From: Actinomycetospora succinea
GTDB taxonomy: Bacteria > Actinomycetota > Actinomycetes > Mycobacteriales > Pseudonocardiaceae
Reading direction: 5' to 3'
DNA length: 64,000 nucleotides
Assembly (NCBI RefSeq): GCF_004363095.1
Contig: NZ_SNYO01000002.1
Span: 248,001-312,000, forward strand
Numbering within the stretch: the first letter of the stretch is position 1; every line of letters starts with the position of its first letter. The notes below the pieces were generated by a model, which did no database searches, was not told where the DNA came from, and worked only from the letters and a program-made list of their open reading frames with translations. Positions 51,468-59,785 of the stretch are shown in pieces. The translations under genes and the position numbers were made by a program.

Positions 51468-52175
51468 CTAGAAGGCGGCCACCGCCAGGAACACCAGCGC
51501 GAGCCCGGTGCCCGCGAACGTGCCGTGGACCGCCCAGCGCCACGTCGGGACGTGGCGGTTGAGCCACAGCGCCGGCACCAGGCCCGCGACCACGGCCGCG
51601 TCGACGGCCAGCCCGATCGGCCCGAGCCCGGTGATCAGCGGCGCGGCGAGGGCGAGGTTGGCCAGCAGCACGACGCCGGCGACCAGCACGGCGAGGGTCA
51701 GCCCCACGCCCCAGGGCGTCGGCTCGGCGGCCGCCGTGACCGCGGTGAGCTCGGCCTCCTCGGCGACCGGCCCGGGCGCCGGCGCGCCCTCGCCGTGACC
51801 GTTGCCGTTGCGGGGCAGCGGCGGCACCGGCGGCGGGTGCGGGGTGCGCGTGACGCCGCGCAGCGCCACGCGGTGGCCCGTGACCGGGTCGCGGTAGTCG
51901 ACGGGCGCGGCGAGCTCCACCGAGAGCCGTGCGGCGAGCTGGCGGCCGCGGCGGCTGATCGCGTCGGCGGACGGGTCGCGCGACGGGCCGGCGCCGACGC
52001 CCCCCACACCGACACCGGCAGTCGCCGCCACCCGCGCCCACTCCCGCAGCGCGTCGACGAGGTCCGGCGGCAGGCCCCAGGTCCGGACCTCGCCCCCACC
52101 CGGACCGGGCTCCGCGAGCACCACCCCGGCGACCAGCGCCTGCCCGTGCTCGGCGCGCACCTCCACGACCCTCAC
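51468..52175 (-). CDS. DUF2537 membrane protein
   Basis: A 235-residue protein: a soluble N-terminal half (EVRAEHGQALVAGVVLAEPG, WARVAATAGVGVGGV, GRQLAARLSVELAAPVDYRD then PVTGHRVALRGV), a Pro-rich linker and four hydrophobic helices (VGLTLAVLVAGVVLLANLAL to GTGLALVFLAVAAF). The family is actinobacterial, function unknown, and regularly neighbours the SpoU methyltransferase and sepH. GTG 52175 overlaps the methyltransferase stop by 4 bases. Confidence 0.85.
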   Translation of the reverse strand: MRVVEVRAEHGQALVAGVVLAEPGPGGGEVRTWGLPPDLVDALREWARVAATAGVGVGGVGAGPSRDPSADAISRRGRQLAARLSVELAAPVDYRDPVTGHRVALRGVTRTPHPPPVPPLPRNGNGHGEGAPAPGPVAEEAELTAVTAAAEPTPWGVGLTLAVLVAGVVLLANLALAAPLITGLGPIGLAVDAAVVAGLVPALWLNRHVPTWRWAVHGTFAGTGLALVFLAVAAF

Positions 52176-52990
52176 CGCGGCCCCCCGGCGACGAGGGCGC
52201 CCGCGGTGGCGTGGAAGGCGACGGCGGCCGCGGTGGCGACGTTGAGGGAGTCGACGTCGCCGGACATCGGGATGCGGACCCGGACGTCGACGAGCTCCAG
52301 CGCCTCGTCGGACAGGCCCGGGCCCTCGGCCCCGAGCAGCAGCGCCACCCGCTCCCGCTCCGCGAGCCCGGCCAGCGCCGCCGGGTCGCCGCCGGGCGTC
52401 AGGGCCCCGAGGACGAACCCCGCGGCCCGCAGCGCGGCCACCGCCGCGCCCAGATCCGCGGTCGCGAAGGGGACGCGCAGCACGTGCCCCATCGAGACGC
52501 GCACGCTGCGCCGGTAGAGCGGGTCGGCGCACCCCGGCCCGACGATCACCGCGTCGACGCCGAGCGCTGCGGCGTTGCGGAACAGAGAGCCCAGGTTCTC
52601 GTGGTCGTTGACGCCCTCGAGCACCGCGACGCGGCGGGCGCCGTCGAGCAGCCTGGCGAGGTCGGGCACCGGGGCGCGGTCGGCGCTCGCGAGCACCCCC
52701 CGGTTGAGGTGGAAGCCGACCACGTGCGCCATGGTGTCGGCGTCCGTGACGTAGGCGGGCACGTCGACCCCGGCCAGGTCGGGCGTCAGGTCGTCGACCC
52801 GGCGGGCCACGCCGAGCAGGGCCCGCGGCGGGTACGGCGAGGCCAGCAGGCGCCGCACGACGACGGTGCCCTCGGCGAGCACGAGGCCCCGTCCGCCCGG
52901 GCGGTCGGGACGGCGGTCGGCGCGCGCGAGGTCGCGGAAGTCGTCGAGACGCGGGTCGGCCGCGTCACCGACCTCCACCACACGCGCCAC
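52172..52990 (-). CDS. TrmH/SpoU-family RNA 2'-O-methyltransferase
   Basis: A 272-residue SPOUT enzyme: substrate-binding N-domain (LVLAEGTVVVRRLLASPYPP) and a knotted C-domain with VAVLEGVNDHENLGSLFRNA, ALLLGAEGPGLSDEALELVD and IPMSGDVDSLNVATAAAVAF, the three SPOUT motifs. It methylates a ribose in rRNA or tRNA; the exact site is unknown. GTG 52990 is chosen from family start; the frame is open to 53134. Confidence 0.92.
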   Translation of the reverse strand: MARVVEVGDAADPRLDDFRDLARADRRPDRPGGRGLVLAEGTVVVRRLLASPYPPRALLGVARRVDDLTPDLAGVDVPAYVTDADTMAHVVGFHLNRGVLASADRAPVPDLARLLDGARRVAVLEGVNDHENLGSLFRNAAALGVDAVIVGPGCADPLYRRSVRVSMGHVLRVPFATADLGAAVAALRAAGFVLGALTPGGDPAALAGLAERERVALLLGAEGPGLSDEALELVDVRVRIPMSGDVDSLNVATAAAVAFHATAGALVAGGPR

Positions 52991-53172
52991 GTGCGTATCG
53001 TTCCAGACCGCGACGGCGGGGTCCGGACCCGGCGACCCGGGCCGTCGCCCGGCGCCAGGTGTCGCCGGCCCCCGGCCGGGCATCCGGTGGACTGACGCCG
53101 AGGCCGGTGGCCGACGGAGACGAGCGGAACGCAACCCTCCGGCGGGGCCCGGGAACGTGGGAGGCTGGGGTC

Positions 53173-53721
53173 GTGAGCGAGATGCGGGTGGTCGGGGTCC
53201 TGGCCGTCGACGACGCGACGCAACAGGGCGGATCGTCGGGCTCGGGCGAGAGCCGACACCCGGTGGTGCTGCTGCAGGAGACCGACGGCAAGCGCTGCCT
53301 GCAGATCTGGATCGGGCTGGCCGAGGCCGAGGCGATCGCCCTCGAGCAGCAGGGCCGCCTGCCCGAGCGCCCGCTGACCCACGTGCTGATCTCCGACGTG
53401 GTCTCCGCGCTGGGCCGCCGCCTGGAGCGCATCGAGATCACCGAGGTGCGCGGCGGCACGTTCTACGCGGACCTGGTGTTCGACCGGGGGCTGCGCGTCT
53501 CCGCGCGGCCCAGCGACTCGATCGCGATCGCCCTGCACGCCGACGTGCCGATCCACGCCACCGAGGGCGTCCTGACCGACGCCGGGGTGGTCGTCGAGGA
53601 CGACGAGGGCGAGGAGGCGTCGGGGGCCGCCGCGGGCTCGAGCAGCGACGAGGACGAGGTCGACCGCTTCCGCGCGTTCCTCGACAACATCTCGCCCGAG
53701 GACTTCGGGCGAAGCGGCTGA
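53173..53721 (+). CDS. Bifunctional nuclease family protein (DUF151)
   Basis: A 182-residue protein of the DUF151/BFN group: MRVVGVLAVDDATQQGG, PVVLLQETDGKRCLQIWIGL, AEAEAIALEQQGRLPERPLT (the acidic patch of the nuclease) and RPSDSIAIALHADVPIHATE. Relatives degrade RNA and DNA or act in transcription termination in plastids. A C-terminal acidic stretch (EDDEGEEASG, SSSDEDEVDRF) is added. GTG 53173; divergent from the RNA methyltransferase. Confidence 0.88.
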   Translation: MSEMRVVGVLAVDDATQQGGSSGSGESRHPVVLLQETDGKRCLQIWIGLAEAEAIALEQQGRLPERPLTHVLISDVVSALGRRLERIEITEVRGGTFYADLVFDRGLRVSARPSDSIAIALHADVPIHATEGVLTDAGVVVEDDEGEEASGAAAGSSSDEDEVDRFRAFLDNISPEDFGRSG

Positions 53722-53965
53722 CGCCAGGACGAACTGACCCTCGGCGTCGACGGATCAGAGGTCACTCCCCGGCGGCCAGCGGTCGGCCTCCGCGGTGCCC
53801 TACGCTGAACGGACGCTTTCCGCGGGCGGACGGTGTCGGCGGGTGGCGTCATCCCGCGGGCTGTGTCAGCGTGGCCGCTCGTCGGGGTGCGCGTGAGGTG
53901 CCGTGTGCCGCCGATCGTGGCGGGACGCGGTGGTTGTCGGATCGTGGACGGGAGCCGGGCGGGTA

Positions 53966-55480
53966 ATGGGCCAGCACCTCACCGCCACCCTCTTCACCGC
54001 CTCGGACCAGGCTCGCTACCGGCACCGGATCCACCGGTGCCTCGAGGCCTTCGGGACGATGGTGACCGAGGGTCGCTTCGCCGCCGCCGAGCCCAGCACG
54101 GGCGTCGAGATCGAGCTCGCCCTGGTCGACGAGGACATGCGCCCGGCGATGCTCAACCACGCCGTGCTCGACCGCTCCGCCTCCGACGTGCTGACCTCGG
54201 AGCTGGGCCGCTGGAACCTGGAGATCAACCTCCCGCCGCGGCTGCTGCCCGGCGCGACGGCCCGCGACCTCGAGCAGGACATGCTGGACGCGACCTGGTC
54301 GGCCGGCGACTGCGCGCGTGACCTCGGCGCCCGGGCGGTGACGATCGGCATCCTGCCCACGCTCGCCGCCGAGCACCTCGCGTCCGACCAGCTCACCGAG
54401 GACCCCCGGTACGCGCTGCTCAACCGGCAGATGCTCACCGCGCGCGGCGAACCCTTCCGCCTCGACATCACCGAGCCGCCCGCCTCGCGCCACGGCCCCA
54501 CCGACGGCGGGCCCGCCGAGCACCTCGTGCTCGACGTCGACTCGATCGCCCCCGAGGCGGCCTGCACGTCGCTGCAGCTGCACCTCCAGCTCACCCCGGA
54601 CCTCTTCCCGGCCTACTGGAACGCCGCGCAGGCGATCGCCGGGCTGCAGGTGGCGCTCGCGGCGAACTCGCCGTTCCTGCTGGGCCGCCGGCTCTGGGCC
54701 GAGACCCGGATCCCGCTGTTCACCCAGGCCGTCGACACCCGGCCCGTCGAGCTGCGCAACCAGGGCGTCCGCCCGCGGGTGTGGTTCGGCGACCGCTGGG
54801 CCCAGTCGGCGTACGACCTGTTCGAGGAGAACGTCCGCTACTTCGGCGCGCTGCTGCCCCTGGCCGAGGACGAGGACCCGTTCGCCGAGCTCGACGCCGG
54901 GCGCCCCCCGAGCCTGCAGGAGCTGCGGCTGCACAACGGCACGGTGTGGCGCTGGAACCGGCCGGTGTACGACGTCGCCGACGGCGTCGCGCACCTGCGC
55001 CTGGAGAACCGGGTGCTGCCCGCCGGGCCGACCGCCGTCGACGCGGTGGCCAACGCGATGTTCTTCTACGGCGTGATCCGGGCCCTCGCCGAGTCCGACC
55101 GCCCGCCGTGGCAGCTGATGTCGTTCGACGCGGCCGAGGCGAACTTCACCGCGGGCGCGCGGCACGGCATCGAGGCCGCCCTGTACTGGCCGGGCATCGG
55201 CACCGTGCGCGCCGACGAGCTCGTGCTGCGCCGCATGCTCCCGCTGGCCCAGGAGGGGCTGGCGGCGTGGGGCGTCGACTCGGGGGCCGCCGACCGCTAC
55301 CTCTCGGTCATCGAGCAGCGCTGCGTGCGCCGGTCCACCGGCGCCACCTGGCAGGTCCGCGCCGTCGCCGCGGCCGAGCGCCGCGGGCTGGACCGGGGCA
55401 ACGCCGTCATGGAGATGATGAAGCGCTACCTCGACGGCATGGAGGCCAACGTGCCCGTGCACGACTGGCCGCTCGACTGA
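53966..55480 (+). CDS. Glutamate-cysteine ligase (GCS2) family protein
   Basis: A 504-residue carboxylate-amine ligase related to YbdK/EgtA. GVEIELALVDEDMRPAML (metal-binding EIE), GRWNLEINLPPRLLPG (second metal site), LQLHLQLTPDLFPAYWNAAQ, ALAANSPFLLGRRLW and LRLENRVLPAGPTAVDAVAN are conserved catalytic blocks. It probably joins glutamate to cysteine or another amine; a role in mycothiol or ergothioneine-type thiol metabolism is possible but unproven. ATG 53966 lacks a close ribosome binding site. The last 55 bases overlap the convergent MFS gene. Confidence 0.85.
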   Translation: MGQHLTATLFTASDQARYRHRIHRCLEAFGTMVTEGRFAAAEPSTGVEIELALVDEDMRPAMLNHAVLDRSASDVLTSELGRWNLEINLPPRLLPGATARDLEQDMLDATWSAGDCARDLGARAVTIGILPTLAAEHLASDQLTEDPRYALLNRQMLTARGEPFRLDITEPPASRHGPTDGGPAEHLVLDVDSIAPEAACTSLQLHLQLTPDLFPAYWNAAQAIAGLQVALAANSPFLLGRRLWAETRIPLFTQAVDTRPVELRNQGVRPRVWFGDRWAQSAYDLFEENVRYFGALLPLAEDEDPFAELDAGRPPSLQELRLHNGTVWRWNRPVYDVADGVAHLRLENRVLPAGPTAVDAVANAMFFYGVIRALAESDRPPWQLMSFDAAEANFTAGARHGIEAALYWPGIGTVRADELVLRRMLPLAQEGLAAWGVDSGAADRYLSVIEQRCVRRSTGATWQVRAVAAAERRGLDRGNAVMEMMKRYLDGMEANVPVHDWPLD

Positions 55481-56724
55481 CGCCGCCGGCGCTGCAGGAC
55501 CAGCCACACCCCGGCGACGACCACCGCGGCGACGACCGACGCGGCGCCGCCGAGCACCAGCGGCGCGCGCCCGCCGAGCTCCTCGGCGAGCCACCCGAGC
55601 GCGGGCCCGCCGACCGGGGTGCCGCCGAGCAGCACGACCATCCACAGGCCCATGACCCGGCCGCGGACCTGCTCGTCGACGCCGAGCTGCACCGCGGCGT
55701 TGGCGGCGCTCGTGAACAGCAGCTGCGCCGCGCCCGTGGGCACGAGCAGCAGCGCGACCAGCGCGTAGTTCGGCATCAGCCCGGCGGCGGCCTCGCAGGC
55801 ACCGAACACGACCGCCGCGACGATCACCGTCCGCAGGCGCGGGCGTCCCACCCGGCGGGCGGCGGCGAACGCGCCGAGCAGGCAGCCGACGGCGAGCGAC
55901 GAGGTCAGCAGGCCGTAGGACTCGGCACCGCGGCCGAACACGTTGCGGGCGACGATGGCCAGCGTCACGAAGAAGTTGATGCCGAGCGTCGAGACGAAGA
56001 AGACCAGCACGAGCAGCAGCACCACGTCGGGGTGGCGCCGGACCTCGCGCAGGCCGGAGCGGATGGCGCCGCGCTCCCGCGGGGCGCGCGCGTAGGCGAA
56101 CATGTCCGCCGGTCGCATGCGCTGCAGGCCGATGAGCACCGCGACGAACGTGACCGCGTTGAGGAGGAAGACCCAGCCGGTGCCGACCCCGGCGATGAGC
56201 AGGCCGCCGACAGCCGGGCCCAGAACGCGCGCGGTGTTGAACGTCATCGAGTTCAGCGCGACGGCGTTCGCCAGCGCGCCGGAGCCGACCATCTCGCCGG
56301 CGAACGACTGGCGCACCGGCCCGTCGAGCGCCGAGAAGCAGCCCAGCAGCACGCACAGCACGTAGACCTGGGCGATCGTCACCAGGCCCGTCACGTCGAG
56401 CAGGCCGAGCACGAGGGCGCACGCGCCCATGGCGACCTGCAGGCCCATGAGCAGACGGCGCTTGTCGTAGCGGTCGGCGATCGAGCCGCCCCACAGGCTC
56501 AGCAACAGGGTCGGGCCGAACTGGAGGGCCGCGGCGACGCCGAGGGCGACGGGGCTGCCGCCGGAGAGCTCGAGGACGAGCCAGTCCTGGGCGACCCGCT
56601 GCATCCAGGTGCCGACCAGCGAGACGACCTGGCCGGAGGCGAAGAGGCGGTAGTTGCGGACCTTGAGAGCGGCGAAGACGCTGCCGCGCCCGTTCTGCGG
56701 GTGGGTGCTGTCGACCTCGCTCAC
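55426..56724 (-). CDS. MFS_3-family exporter
   Basis: A 432-residue transporter: FAALKVRNYRLFASGQVVSL, VGTWMQRVAQDWLVLELSGG, GGSIADRYDKRRLL (motif A), GCFSALDGPVRQSFAGEMVG, AVALNSMTFNTARVLGPAVG and DEQVRGRVMGLWMVVLLGGT match the EntS-like group, as does the exporter at 45161, but they are not close copies. GTG 56724. The C-terminal 18 codons overlap the GCS2-family gene. Confidence 0.88.
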   Translation of the reverse strand: MSEVDSTHPQNGRGSVFAALKVRNYRLFASGQVVSLVGTWMQRVAQDWLVLELSGGSPVALGVAAALQFGPTLLLSLWGGSIADRYDKRRLLMGLQVAMGACALVLGLLDVTGLVTIAQVYVLCVLLGCFSALDGPVRQSFAGEMVGSGALANAVALNSMTFNTARVLGPAVGGLLIAGVGTGWVFLLNAVTFVAVLIGLQRMRPADMFAYARAPRERGAIRSGLREVRRHPDVVLLLVLVFFVSTLGINFFVTLAIVARNVFGRGAESYGLLTSSLAVGCLLGAFAAARRVGRPRLRTVIVAAVVFGACEAAAGLMPNYALVALLLVPTGAAQLLFTSAANAAVQLGVDEQVRGRVMGLWMVVLLGGTPVGGPALGWLAEELGGRAPLVLGGAASVVAAVVVAGVWLVLQRRRRQSSGQSCTGTLASMPSR

Positions 56725-56824
56725 CGGAGATCGCCGCCGCTCACCACACTCGTGAGCTTACCTAACGAGTTGGGGTCGGCGGGGCGGCTCCACGGAGCCA
56801 CCCCGCCGACGGCACCCCGCCTGC

Positions 56825-57043
56825 TCAGGGCTTGGTGTCCTCGAGGGCGAAGCCGATGTCCAGGGTCACCTGGAAGTGCCCGACCTCGCCGTTCTCGACG
56901 TGCCCGCGGATCTCCTTGACCTCGAACCAGCTGACCTGGCGCAACGTCTCGGACGTGCGGCGCACCGCCCCGCGGATCGCCTCGTCGACGCTCTCCGCGG
57001 ACGTCCCGACGACCTCGGTCTTCCGGTAGATGTTGTCCGCCAC
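56825..57043 (-). CDS. Dodecin
   Basis: A 72-residue dodecin, a small flavin-binding storage protein that forms 12-mers. NIYRKTEVVGTSAESVDEAI, RRTSETLRQVSWFEVKEIRG and GHFQVTLDIGFALE match the family, including the flavin-stacking Trp. GTG 57043 has AAGGAG 7 bases upstream, so it is translated on its own. It is in frame with and directly downstream of the TetR gene with no intervening stop codon. Confidence 0.9.
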   Translation of the reverse strand: MADNIYRKTEVVGTSAESVDEAIRGAVRRTSETLRQVSWFEVKEIRGHVENGEVGHFQVTLDIGFALEDTKP

Positions 57044-57763
57044 CCGGGGCTCCTTCGCTCGTGAGGGATTTCGGTCTTCCGTCGAACCGGTACCCGTTCT
57101 CCCCCGGACGCCCACGTGTCGCGCCGCGCGACGCCTGCCCCAGGCCGCTCGCGGGCGCACGTGGTCGACGGCCGCCCCCAGGGCCGTCGCGAGGACGTGG
57201 AGGTCCCGGTGCACACGCGCGAGCATCAGCCCGCCCTGCAGGGCGGCGAGCACGGCGACGGCCATCTCGCCGGCGTCGCGCGACGGGTCGACCCCGCCGT
57301 CGCGCTGGCCCCGGCGCAGCAGCACGGCGATGCGCTCCTCCCACTGCGCGAAGGCGGCGGCCTGGTGCTCGCGCCACACGGGGTCGTCGTCGACCTGCCC
57401 GCTGAGCACCCCGAGCGGGCAGGCGAACGGCCCGCCGCCGTCCCGGTGGAGCTCGTAGATCGACGCCGCCCACGCCCGGACCTCGTCGCCCGGGGCGTCG
57501 CCGGGCGGGTCCCCCAGCGCCGGCTGCGCCGCGAGCACCTTCTCGAGCTGGCGGTCGATGACGGCGAGCACGAGGTCCCGCTTGCCGCGGAAGTAGTGGT
57601 AGAGCTGCGACTTCCCGGTGCCGCTGACCCGCAGGACGTCGCCGACCCCGGTCGCGCCGATGCCGCGGGCCTCCATCAGCCCGGCGGCGGCGTCGACGAT
57701 CGCCTCCCGGGTGCGACGACCGCGCTCCGTCGGCGGGACCGCCGTGGCCTGCTCCGTCGTCAC
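56825..57763 (-). CDS. TetR-family regulator, reading frame continuing into dodecin
   Basis: The frame is open for 312 residues. Residues 1-~200 form a full TetR protein: TREAIVDAAAGLMEARGIGA, TGVGDVLRVSGTGKSQLYHY and FRGKRDLVLAVIDRQLEKVL for the HTH, then a C-domain of the GPFACPLGVLSGQVDDDP type. Residues ~200-240 are a basic, Ser/Thr-rich linker, and 241-312 are dodecin. A TetR-dodecin fusion would be unusual; a lost stop codon or an assembly frameshift are alternatives. GTG 57763 looks leaderless (TACCCT on the minus strand, 57775-57770, 6 bases upstream). Confidence 0.75.
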   Translation of the reverse strand: MTTEQATAVPPTERGRRTREAIVDAAAGLMEARGIGATGVGDVLRVSGTGKSQLYHYFRGKRDLVLAVIDRQLEKVLAAQPALGDPPGDAPGDEVRAWAASIYELHRDGGGPFACPLGVLSGQVDDDPVWREHQAAAFAQWEERIAVLLRRGQRDGGVDPSRDAGEMAVAVLAALQGGLMLARVHRDLHVLATALGAAVDHVRPRAAWGRRRAARHVGVRGRTGTGSTEDRNPSRAKEPRVADNIYRKTEVVGTSAESVDEAIRGAVRRTSETLRQVSWFEVKEIRGHVENGEVGHFQVTLDIGFALEDTKP

Positions 57764-57828
57764 GGGCCCAGGGTAGTCCGATCGAGCCGGACTGTACCGA
57801 TAGGTACAGTCCTCGGTAGGGTCCCGTC
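57764..57828. promoter_or_regulatory. Divergent leaderless promoters around a TetR operator
   Basis: A perfect palindrome has arms GGACTGTACC (57789-57798) and GGTACAGTCC (57803-57812) with GATA in the centre. On each side is a leaderless -10: TACCCT for tetR (minus, 57775-57770) and TAGGGT for the oxidoreductase (57817-57822, 6 bases before ATG 57829). TetR binding here would control both genes. Confidence 0.7.
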
Positions 57829-59217
57829 ATGACCACCACCGGCGCACCCGGACGGTCCGGAGCGCCCGAGACCCCGGCGCCGCCACCGGAGTCGGCCTAC
57901 GGGTTCCCGCGGGCGCTGTGGCGGGGGCTGGGCCGCATCCCCGTCCCACCACCGCTGACGCCGCGCACCTGGCGCAGCCCGCTGCGCGGACCGTGGCTGA
58001 CCTCGGTGTTCGGGGTGGTCCTGCTCGTCGGGCTGCCGAGCGTGATCCTCACGGGGCTGCTCTCCTACATCGCCTACGGCCCGCAGTTCGGGCAGGCGAT
58101 CCCCGCCGACGTCGGGTACCTGCGCCTGCCGCTGTTCGACTGGCCCACCTCGCCGTCGTGGCTCTACCGCCTCACCCAGGGCCTGCACGTCGGCCTCGGG
58201 TTCGTCCTCGTCCCGGTGGTGCTGGCCAAGCTGTGGTCGGTGGTGCCCAAGCTCTTCGCCTGGCCGCCGGTGCGCTCGATCGCCCAGCTGCTGGAGCGGA
58301 TCTCGCTGCTGGCGCTCGTCGGCGGGATCCTGTTCGAGCTGGTCACCGGCATCATGAACGTCCAGTACGACTACTCGTTCGGCTTCGACTTCTACACCGC
58401 GCACTACTGGGGCGCGTGGGTGTTCATCGGCGGCTTCGTGGCCCACGTCGCGATCAAGCTGCCGACGATGGTGCGGTCGCTGCGCACGGGCGGGCCGGGG
58501 CGCTGGCTGCACGACACGGTCGAGGACACGGTGCCCGAGCCGCCCGACGACGAGCCGGGCCACAGCCTGGTGGCGACGTCGCCGAGCCCGCCGACGATGA
58601 GCAGGCGCACGCTGATCGGGACCGTCGCCGGCGGCAGCGCGCTGGTGGGGGTGCTGACCATCGGCACGACGGTCGACGCGCTGCGGCCGCTGGCGCTGCT
58701 CTCGCCGCGCGGGCGCTCGTACGGCACCGGCCCGAACGACTTCCAGGTCAACCGCACCGCGTTCGCCGCGGGGATCGGGCCGGGGGTCGGCGACGGGTAC
58801 GCGCTCGTCCTGCGCGGCGGCGCGGGCGGTGAGGTGCGCCTCGACCGGGCCGCGCTCGCCGGGATGCCCCAGCACACGGCGACCCTGCCGATCGCCTGCG
58901 TCGAGGGCTGGTCGCAGATGCGGACGTGGAGCGGGGTGCGCCTGCGCGACCTCGCCGCCTTGGCGGGCGTCCCGGCGCCGGTGAACGCCTTCGTCCAGTC
59001 GCTGGAGCGCGCGGGGCCCTTCGCGCGGACGACGCTGCAGGCCAACCAGGTCCTCGACCCGGACTCGCTGCTGGCCCTGCGCGTGGGCGACACCGACGGC
59101 GGCCCGATGGCCGACCTGTCGCTCGACCACGGGTTCCCGGCGCGCGTGATCGTCCCGGCGCTGCCCGGCGTCCACAACACCAAGTGGGTCGGCGCCATCG
59201 ACTTCCGGAGCGCGTGA
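57829..59217 (+). CDS. Fused cytochrome b561-like / sulfite-oxidase-type molybdopterin oxidoreductase
   Basis: A 462-residue protein. Residues ~50-225 are four or five membrane helices of a cytochrome-b-like domain with His in TQGLHVGLGFVLVPVV, FDFYTAHYWGAWVFIGGFVA and HVAIKLP as likely haem ligands. After a linker, a membrane segment with SRRTLIGTVAGGSALVG leads to a SUOX-type Mo-pterin domain (~295-455): Cys in LPIACVEGWSQMRTWSG is the predicted Mo ligand, followed by LSLDHGFPARVIVPALPGVH and TKWVGAIDF. It may reduce or oxidise an external substrate using the haem domain. Controlled by the divergent TetR. Confidence 0.87.
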   Translation: MTTTGAPGRSGAPETPAPPPESAYGFPRALWRGLGRIPVPPPLTPRTWRSPLRGPWLTSVFGVVLLVGLPSVILTGLLSYIAYGPQFGQAIPADVGYLRLPLFDWPTSPSWLYRLTQGLHVGLGFVLVPVVLAKLWSVVPKLFAWPPVRSIAQLLERISLLALVGGILFELVTGIMNVQYDYSFGFDFYTAHYWGAWVFIGGFVAHVAIKLPTMVRSLRTGGPGRWLHDTVEDTVPEPPDDEPGHSLVATSPSPPTMSRRTLIGTVAGGSALVGVLTIGTTVDALRPLALLSPRGRSYGTGPNDFQVNRTAFAAGIGPGVGDGYALVLRGGAGGEVRLDRAALAGMPQHTATLPIACVEGWSQMRTWSGVRLRDLAALAGVPAPVNAFVQSLERAGPFARTTLQANQVLDPDSLLALRVGDTDGGPMADLSLDHGFPARVIVPALPGVHNTKWVGAIDFRSA

Positions 59218-59708
59218 TGGGCTGGTTCCGGCGGACCTACGGCGAGAACCCGCTGCACCTGCTCGCGCTGCTGGCCTGCTTCGCGCTCGCGGGCGCGGCG
59301 GTGCTGGCGCTCGTGCCGAACCCGAACGCGCTGTGGATCGCCGTCTGGTTCGCGGCCGCGGTGATCGGCCACGACCTCGTGCTCTACCCGCTCTACGCGC
59401 TCGCCGACCGCTCGCTCGTCCTCGCGCGCTGGGTGCGCCGGCGCGTGTCCTCGCGGCCGGTGCGCGTCGCGGCGGCGAACTACGTGCGCCTGCCGGTGCT
59501 CGGCTCCCTGGTCCTCGGGCTGGTCTGGTACCCGACGATCTCGGGCGGCGGCGCGGACGTGCTGGCCTTCGCGGCCGGCCTGCCGCCGACGGTCGACTAC
59601 GTCGCGCGCTGGCTCCTCCTCACCGCCGTCCTCTTCCTCGCGAGCGCCGTCGCGTACGCCGTCGCGCTGGGCCGGTCGGCAGTACGTGAGCGGAATTCCC
59701 GCCGATAG
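59217..59708 (+). CDS. Four-helix membrane protein, partner of the oxidoreductase
   Basis: A 163-residue membrane protein with ~4 helices (LLALLACFALAGAAVLALVP; ALWIAVWFAAAVIGHDLVLY; LPVLGSLVLGLVWYPTISGG; WLLLTAVLFLASAVAYAVAL). ATG 59217 overlaps the preceding stop by one base, so it is co-expressed with the oxidoreductase and may be an accessory subunit. No family recognised. Its TAG stop (59706-59708) lies in the loop of the following hairpin. Confidence 0.7.
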   Translation: MGWFRRTYGENPLHLLALLACFALAGAAVLALVPNPNALWIAVWFAAAVIGHDLVLYPLYALADRSLVLARWVRRRVSSRPVRVAAANYVRLPVLGSLVLGLVWYPTISGGGADVLAFAAGLPPTVDYVARWLLLTAVLFLASAVAYAVALGRSAVRERNSRR

Positions 59709-59727
59709 CCGGGAATTCCGCTCACGT
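59684..59727. repeat. Hairpin 1 of tandem GTGAGCG pair
   Basis: Perfect 18-bp arms ACGTGAGCGGAATTCCCG (59684-59701) and CGGGAATTCCGCTCACGT (59710-59727). The stop of the upstream gene is in the loop. Outer ends match the hairpin at 7281-7326. Confidence 0.75.
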
Positions 59728-59741
59728 GGGCCGTTCGGAGT

Positions 59742-59785
59742 ATGTGAGCGAACGTCGGTGCTATGGCACCGAAGTTCGCTCACAT
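59742..59785. repeat. Hairpin 2 of tandem GTGAGCG pair
   Basis: 20-bp arms ATGTGAGCGAACGTCGGTGC (59742-59761) and GCACCGAAGTTCGCTCACAT (59766-59785), one mismatch, loop TATG. The right arm carries the TGA stop (59780-59782) of the convergent NTF2-like gene. Only 14 bases separate it from hairpin 1. Confidence 0.75.
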
